DNA of 17,641 bases from JBBQYA01 sp038209155 (GTDB taxonomy: Bacteria > Bacteroidota > Bacteroidia > Sphingobacteriales > Sphingobacteriaceae): contig JBBQYA010000066.1 of assembly GCA_038209155.1 (NCBI GenBank), positions 1 through 17,641 of the forward strand, given 5' to 3'. This document shows positions 13,179-17,641 of the stretch, piece by piece. Positions within the stretch are counted from its first letter, which is position 1; every line of letters starts with the position of its first letter. The notes beneath the pieces were generated by a model. The model had not been told where the DNA came from and did no database searches. It saw nothing but the letters and a program-made list of their open reading frames with translations. The translations under genes were made by a program, and so were the position numbers.

Positions 13179-13586
13179 TTATAAAGGCATTTTTAAAGAA
13201 ATAACGGTGTAATAAATAGACCATCCAATAAATAAAATAATAATAATCCACAACCAAGCTGGTATACTTTGCGGTGTTTCACTACCTTCTATTAAAAATT
13301 CTTTTTGATCACCTTTACTGTATGCATTAATCATTAAAGGTAAAACTCCATCAACTAAATCATAATCATTTAAGCCCTCTATAGAAATAGATGGCCCGTT
13401 TCTGACAATAAACGGAATATTTCTTATTCCTTCTTTTCCGGTTATTCCTTTACTAATAATTTTTAAAACGTGCTCACCATCTACCAATTTAGTAGAGTCT
13501 AATTCAAAATGAATAGGAGTTTTATATTCTCCAATTGGTTGGGCATCATTATCAAGATATATTAATACTGAACTAGATTTTTCCAT
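13179..13586 (-). CDS. Tail-anchored Ig-like protein of the cbb3 operon
   Basis: I do not recognise a named family, though similar genes beside Bacteroidota cbb3 genes are from memory often labelled cytochrome c without reason: there is no CxxCH here. The 135 residues begin with an all-beta, Ig-like stretch. DGEHVLKIISKGITGKEG (36-53) and IPFIVRNGPS (57-66) look like strands of one such fold, and the following part (67-100) is also strand-rich. The only membrane helix is at the end (about 109-130), followed by KMPL. There is no signal peptide, so the domain must be carried out by the tail helix or remain inside; the end with Lys favours the C-terminus inside and the domain outside. It starts 5 bases after the CPVC gene. 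An assembly or scaffold part of the oxidase is plausible. Confidence 0.6.
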   Translation of the reverse strand: MEKSSSVLIYLDNDAQPIGEYKTPIHFELDSTKLVDGEHVLKIISKGITGKEGIRNIPFIVRNGPSISIEGLNDYDLVDGVLPLMINAYSKGDQKEFLIEGSETPQSIPAWLWIIIILFIGWSIYYTVISLKMPL

Positions 13587-13591
13587 GTCTA

Positions 13592-13849
13592 TTAGTCGTT
13601 TAAAATTGAAAATTTAATATGATCTTTGTTATCTTCATTTGGTTTAATTAACCATTTTACAGAATAGAATAGGGTAAGCAATGCAATAATCGCGATAAAA
13701 ACTACAATTGCATATTCCCATGGACTTGTAGGACCGGCACCATGTGTGATTCCCTGCAATACTTTAGGTTTATTTCTTTCACATACAGGACAAGACATCG
13801 CTGCTGTCTGTATACTAAATAAAAATATTATTAGAATTAATTTTTTCAT
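13592..13849 (-). CDS. CPVC-motif membrane microprotein of the cbb3 operon
   Basis: This 85-residue protein starts with a signal-like hydrophobic segment (about 4-18), followed at once by CPVC (residues 20-23) and then ERNKPKVLQGITHGAGPTSP, with a second helix at 45-66 and a charged tail. The CxxC would lie just outside the membrane, where it could bind copper or iron, or take part in thiol exchange. The family is not known to me, but its place between the CcoO-CcoP fusion and the Ig-like protein suggests oxidase maturation or copper delivery. Its ATG overlaps the upstream stop codon (ATGA), a sign of translational coupling. C20 might instead be lipidated (AMSC is a poor lipobox). Confidence 0.62.
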   Translation of the reverse strand: MKKLILIIFLFSIQTAAMSCPVCERNKPKVLQGITHGAGPTSPWEYAIVVFIAIIALLTLFYSVKWLIKPNEDNKDHIKFSILND

Positions 13850-14862
13850 TTCGTTGAGGCATTTAATTTAACAAAATCCATAATTTCTTTAATTTCAGTT
13901 GCTGTAACCTGTTTTCCTTTGTTTCCCCAATTACTTCTTTCATAATTTATAATTGCAGCTACCATATTTTCATCGAAATTCATATTAGTCCCTACAGCTG
14001 CCATGGCAGCATATTCTGGTCTTGCATCATATCCGTTCATAATAATATCCACATATAATTTCAAATCTTCTCCTTCTACAACTGGACTACCTTTTAAAGG
14101 TGGAAATGCACCTTTCAATCCTTCTCCATTTGCTTGGTGGCAGGTTTGACAATTTGCAACATATAATGCTTTACCATCTAATCCTTTTACTTCACCGGTA
14201 TTTTTATTATCTGCAATTATTACTTTTTTATACAAAAACTCCATGGGTTTTGTATCTCCAGGAAGTGGCGCTTGCTTTAATGATTGAATGTAGGCTAATA
14301 AATGCAAGGCTTTTTGCGTAGCTACTACCTTTCCTTTTTTACCATTTAAAAATTCTTCGGGAACATTTACCACTACATCTGTTGGAGATGGATTCTCTTT
14401 CATTTCAAACAACCATTGATAGCTCGGCATAATAGATTCTGCAACTACAGATCGTGGGTTATATAAGTGCAATAAATTCCATTCTTTACTCGGTTGACGA
14501 ATTCCTACATTGGTTAAATCTGGTCCTGTTCTTTCCGTCCCCATTAAAGTTGCAGTGTTAACCCAAATGCTCATTCTATGCATATTTGCATAATCTGCTG
14601 CAATCCCTGGTCTGTCTCCAAACACTCTATCCATCTCCACATTCCGCACTTGTTGACTGTGACAACCGACACAACCTTCAGAAATATAAACCCATTTGCC
14701 AGCCAAAGCATCACCTTCTAGTGGTTTAGTTCCAGGTAAAGGAGCATTATTATTTTGATTTTGTAAAGCTGGTTGAATAACAGTTAGAATAGTTAAAAGC
14801 AGGAAAAATAAACCTGCTGTTATGTACAATCTTTTATGATTATTAAATATATCCATAGCCAT
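13846..14862 (-). CDS. ccoO: cbb3 oxidase subunit II fused to a monohaem CcoP-like domain
   Basis: This 338-residue protein has two c-type haem sites. Residues about 11-30 are the membrane anchor. The first half is CcoO: CVGCHSQ at 64-70 (haem ligand H68), RTGPDLTNVG (111-120), and PRSVVAESIMPSYQWL (136-151) with axial M145. A linker joins it to a second domain with CQTCHQANGEG (238-248, H242), the monohaem cytochrome c that corresponds to half of CcoP; its axial Met may be M287 or M294. Electrons from a soluble donor or the bc1-type complex would pass through these haems to CcoN. A separate diheme CcoP is absent here. The start follows the ccoN stop by one base; M3 is an alternative start. 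Confidence 0.9.
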   Translation of the reverse strand: MAMDIFNNHKRLYITAGLFFLLLTILTVIQPALQNQNNNAPLPGTKPLEGDALAGKWVYISEGCVGCHSQQVRNVEMDRVFGDRPGIAADYANMHRMSIWVNTATLMGTERTGPDLTNVGIRQPSKEWNLLHLYNPRSVVAESIMPSYQWLFEMKENPSPTDVVVNVPEEFLNGKKGKVVATQKALHLLAYIQSLKQAPLPGDTKPMEFLYKKVIIADNKNTGEVKGLDGKALYVANCQTCHQANGEGLKGAFPPLKGSPVVEGEDLKLYVDIIMNGYDARPEYAAMAAVGTNMNFDENMVAAIINYERSNWGNKGKQVTATEIKEIMDFVKLNASTK

Positions 14863-14863
14863 T

Positions 14864-17032
14864 TTATTTTTTAACTGAGTTAAATTCGTTTTCTAAAATA
14901 TTAAATGCTTCTTTTTGAACATCTATATCTTCCAGTTTATTGAATGTCATTTTATAAAAATTATAGAAATAAATTAAATGAGAAACAAACATTAAACTGC
15001 CACCAATAGCTCTCCAAATCCAATACTCAAACATGAGCACAACACTGTCAATAAATGGTTTTCCTTCCAACCACATAAGACCTTTTAATGTACCGCCAAT
15101 CATTAATGGAATGCTGTAAAGCAGTAATCCAATAAATGCTAACCAAAAGTGAGCTCCAACCCATTCTTGCGGAGGTTCCTTACCTGTTAATCTAGGAACA
15201 ATTGCATAAGTTCCACCCCATATTGCAAAAGTAATAATTCCATAAAAACCTAAGTGTGAATGACCTACGGTAAAGTCGGTGAAATGCCAAATCAAATTGG
15301 TGTATCTAAAAGCTTCTGCAGTTCCTTGCATAGAAACGACGAAATAATAAACAACAGCAGTGAAAAAGAAGGGTAAGGTATAACTACTTGCAACTTTATT
15401 CATGTGTCCTTTGAAGGTCATTACAAAATTAATTGTTCCCGCTACAACTGGGATTACCATGCCTGCACTGCCTACGATAGCAACAGTTTGCAACCACCAT
15501 GCAATAGAACTAAATACAAAATGATGAGTACCTATTATGGTGTAAAAAAGAATTTGTGTCCAAAAGGCAAGAATTCCTAAACTGTAAGCATAAATAGGTT
15601 TATTTAATTGTTGAGGTATGAAATAATATAGTAATCCTAATGTGAAAAGAGTAAACCACATTCCTACGCCAGAATGCATATAATATCCTTGTGTAATTGT
15701 TTCTCCTAAACCATGTTGCCAAAAAGGCAAATAGGCTGTAAGCGCAACTATAATAGTAAAAATAAGAGCAGAAACTAAATACCAATTAGAAATATAAATT
15801 TCTTTTGTAGTTCTATTTGCGACGGTTAAAACAAAATTAGCCAGTGTAATAATTAATGCAACGGCAAAAAAGGCCATAATTGGCCAGATATATTCCCTAA
15901 ATTCTCCACCTCCATTATTAACTCCCATCATTAAACTTATAGTTCCTAAAACAACTTGGATGTTAATTAATAATAAAGAAATCCAACCCAGTTTTACACT
16001 ATATAATTTAGTATTGCTTACGGTTGGAACTACATAATGCCCTAATCCTAAAATCCCTATAGATGCCCAACCCCAAAAAACCATGTTGGTATGCGTAGGT
16101 CTTAATCTTCCAAAACTTAACCAACTTTGATGATCAATATCTGGCATCACAAATTTAATTCCGACATATTCACCTATTCCAGATCCTATCACCAACCAAA
16201 AAGCAGAACAGCCTAAATACCAAATTATTAATTTAGAAATATTAGGTTCGAGAATAGGCCGAGGAACTGCTTTCTTTTTTACAGCAGTGAAATGTACTTG
16301 ATGTTCATTACTTACATTTTGAATAATTCCTTTTATATCATCTGCTACTAAAGTTCCTGATAATTCTGTATCGTTTAATTTATAATTTAAAGCTTCTTTT
16401 CTGTGTATTAATTCTTTTTCTAGAGTTTCATTATTTGCTAATTTTATTTCTTCAGCAAGTTCTTTAGCTTTAACTAATTTTTCGGAATTTCCAACTTTCT
16501 TTAAGGAAGTAGTAATTCGATAAATAATAAAAACTGCTCCTAACATGATAGGAATTAATAATAAAATAATAGTTATGATAATCCCAGGCTGATTAAATAA
16601 AGACTTTTCCGCAACATTTGTATTTTGTGCAAAAACCGTATTCGAAACCAACAATAGACCTAATAAAACTGCAAAATTCTGACTTTTGGAAGGTAATACG
16701 TCGGAATTTTTATTATTACTCAGATTTGCGTTGGCATTTTTTAATCTTAAATAGGTTTCAATTTGTGTTGAATTAAGATTTTGCAATAATTTTTCTGCAT
16801 TAAAATCTTTTATTACCTCGTTCTGTAATACAGTTTTTTTAAACTTAAAATAGGAAACTCCGAAAACCACTAAAAACAAAATAAATAAAGGGAGGCAAAC
16901 TAAAATCAACCAACTAGAAGCTTCAGAAGTATTGTTGCTAGCAATGTAATTCGCGGCATTTTGAGCTATTGAAGTTTGATGAAGTAGAATAGCAATAAAT
17001 GCTACAATGAATTTTTTAATTGTTATTTTCAT
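14864..17032 (-). CDS. ccoN: cbb3-type cytochrome c oxidase catalytic subunit with extended N-terminus
   Basis: The 722-residue product is CcoN, the catalytic subunit that reduces O2 to water and pumps protons. The core from about residue 265 has all ligands: H314 (RPTHTNMVFWGW) and H593 for low-spin haem b, H591 in TVGHSHLGFYG for haem b3, H453, H503 and H504 for CuB, and Y497, six residues before H503, the tyrosine that is cross-linked to a CuB His in this family. The first about 260 residues are extra: two signal-like segments (1-24 and 118-136), each followed by a membrane helix (41-63 and 150-171), and a charged helical stretch (183-215). Typical CcoN has about 480 residues. Transcribed after Rrf2 with 50 bases between. 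Confidence 0.94.
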   Translation of the reverse strand: MKITIKKFIVAFIAILLHQTSIAQNAANYIASNNTSEASSWLILVCLPLFILFLVVFGVSYFKFKKTVLQNEVIKDFNAEKLLQNLNSTQIETYLRLKNANANLSNNKNSDVLPSKSQNFAVLLGLLLVSNTVFAQNTNVAEKSLFNQPGIIITIILLLIPIMLGAVFIIYRITTSLKKVGNSEKLVKAKELAEEIKLANNETLEKELIHRKEALNYKLNDTELSGTLVADDIKGIIQNVSNEHQVHFTAVKKKAVPRPILEPNISKLIIWYLGCSAFWLVIGSGIGEYVGIKFVMPDIDHQSWLSFGRLRPTHTNMVFWGWASIGILGLGHYVVPTVSNTKLYSVKLGWISLLLINIQVVLGTISLMMGVNNGGGEFREYIWPIMAFFAVALIITLANFVLTVANRTTKEIYISNWYLVSALIFTIIVALTAYLPFWQHGLGETITQGYYMHSGVGMWFTLFTLGLLYYFIPQQLNKPIYAYSLGILAFWTQILFYTIIGTHHFVFSSIAWWLQTVAIVGSAGMVIPVVAGTINFVMTFKGHMNKVASSYTLPFFFTAVVYYFVVSMQGTAEAFRYTNLIWHFTDFTVGHSHLGFYGIITFAIWGGTYAIVPRLTGKEPPQEWVGAHFWLAFIGLLLYSIPLMIGGTLKGLMWLEGKPFIDSVVLMFEYWIWRAIGGSLMFVSHLIYFYNFYKMTFNKLEDIDVQKEAFNILENEFNSVKK

Positions 17033-17082
17033 AATAATATATTAATACCTTTTTATCTTTTAATCTTAACTAAAAAAAAATT

Positions 17083-17517
17083 TTACTCATTTTTTAAATA
17101 AAAGAAACCTTTTTCAAGCTTATCTTTAAATTCAATAATTGTGTTTGTTTCAATCATTGACAAAAAATTCTTTTTTATTTCGACATATTGATGATGAACT
17201 GGACAGGGATTTTTTTCAGAACACAATTTCAAACCAAGTACACAATCTTTATAGATGCCGTCGCCATCTATAGCTTTTACAATATCTGATATGGAGGAGC
17301 TTAGTTCTTTATTTGTCATGTAAAAACCGCCACTTGGTCCTTTCATAGAAAGAACTAATCTCTTCTTACTTAATTCTTGCAATATTTTAGCCACAAAATG
17401 TTCTGGTGTAGCGGTGCCTTTAGCAATTTCCTTAACTCCTACCCTTTTCTGGTCGTCAGACTTCTGAGCGATAAAAATCATTGCTTTTATTGCGTATTCG
17501 CAAGATTTTGAAAACAT
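17083..17517 (-). CDS. Rrf2 family transcriptional regulator with three-cysteine cluster site
   Basis: This 144-residue protein is an Rrf2 (IscR/NsrR) regulator. MFSKSCEYAIKAMIFIAQ is the usual start, VGVKEIAKGTATPEHFVAKI (26-45) is the DNA-recognition helix region, and KGPSGGFYM (59-67) is the wing. C92, C99 and C105 have the spacing C-x6-C-x5-C of an iron-sulphur cluster site (IscR has C-x5-C-x5-C; NsrR is similar). The family senses Fe-S status, nitric oxide or redox state and represses or activates nearby genes. It is the first gene before ccoN on the same strand and is likely to control the operon and itself. Which signal it senses cannot be read. Its promoter has no obvious palindrome. 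Confidence 0.92.
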   Translation of the reverse strand: MFSKSCEYAIKAMIFIAQKSDDQKRVGVKEIAKGTATPEHFVAKILQELSKKRLVLSMKGPSGGFYMTNKELSSSISDIVKAIDGDGIYKDCVLGLKLCSEKNPCPVHHQYVEIKKNFLSMIETNTIIEFKDKLEKGFFYLKNE

Positions 17518-17533
17518 ATAATTAATTGTTTAG

Positions 17534-17541
17534 CAAAACTA
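17534..17541 (-). promoter_or_regulatory. -7 element of the Rrf2-oxidase operon
   Basis: TAGTTTTG on the minus strand fully matches TAnnTTTG and lies 16 bases upstream of the Rrf2 ATG, giving a leader of about 10 bases. No -33 element is seen. Upstream, 17596-17622 holds two AATAGTTT-like direct copies about 26 bases apart, which could be a regulator site but may be chance. No further gene is seen up to the window end. Confidence 0.5.
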
Positions 17542-17641
17542 GAAAGTTTTTTAAATATATAAAGAGTTTTTTATCTTTTATTTTTTTCTAATTTAAAATA
17601 GTTTGTAAATAATTGTTAACTAATAGTTTAGAGAAATAAAT

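Noticed and set aside
14864..17032. Oxidase subunit as a nitric oxide reductase (NorB type)
   Set aside because: The CuB-linked tyrosine (Y497, six residues before HH) and the GHSH haem motif are those of cbb3 oxidases; no NorB glutamate pattern is seen. Side NO reduction remains possible.
17533..17641. Direct repeats AATAGTTT and AAAAAACT upstream of Rrf2 as its operators
   Set aside because: Short, AT-only and frequent by chance in this base composition; not symmetric as expected for an Rrf2 dimer.

Overview
The window is chromosomal DNA of a low-GC member of the Bacteroidota. Support for this: several start regions carry the phylum's -7 promoter element TAnnTTTG, ribosome binding sites are A-rich rather than Shine-Dalgarno-like, and the gene families are typical of the phylum (receiver-fused sugar transferase with a Cys-rich insert, HsdR-N orphan next to holA, CcoO/CcoP fusion). 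Genus cannot be read from the sequence; a Chitinophagales-like relative is a guess.

Layout. (1) 1-2147, minus strand: an envelope polysaccharide operon of a true response regulator, a sugar-phosphate transferase with a dead receiver-like N-terminus, and a family 2 glycosyltransferase cut by the window edge. (2) 2148-2608: non-coding DNA, then a tRNA-Arg(UCG) on the minus strand with its own promoter and terminator. (3) 2609-9274: housekeeping genes: acyl-CoA thioesterase (+), EVE-domain protein (-), DNA polymerase III delta subunit holA (-), a divergent pair of a stand-alone HsdR-N-like nuclease-fold protein and an ElyC/SanA-type DUF218 membrane protein (+), valS (-), and a stand-alone Lon substrate-binding-domain protein (-). 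(4) 9595-12457, plus strand: mnmD overlapping pyrD, an unlisted 48-residue secreted peptide, a GNAT acetyltransferase, and a small lipoprotein gene whose reading frame breaks at a T6 run. (5) 12471-17541, minus strand: a compact seven-gene respiratory operon: Rrf2 regulator with three cysteines, cbb3-type oxidase subunit CcoN with a long N-terminal extension, a CcoO-monohaem CcoP fusion, a CPVC membrane microprotein, a tail-anchored Ig-like protein, a minimal cupin and a group III truncated haemoglobin.

How they work together. The operon in (5) is the most interesting unit. A probable Fe-S regulator (sensing NO, O2 or Fe-S status) is followed by a terminal oxidase and a truncated haemoglobin in one tightly spaced transcript. 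This suggests a high-affinity oxygen respiration module with a nitric oxide or oxygen protection role. It has no separate diheme CcoP, and none of CcoG, CcoH, CcoI or CcoS is seen, so the two unknown membrane proteins are candidates for their roles. The unit in (1) pairs a phosphorylatable receiver with a membrane enzyme that carries a receiver lacking all phosphorylation residues, a possible signalling pair controlling exopolysaccharide synthesis.

All family assignments are from reading the sequence and from memory of family motifs; no search was run.
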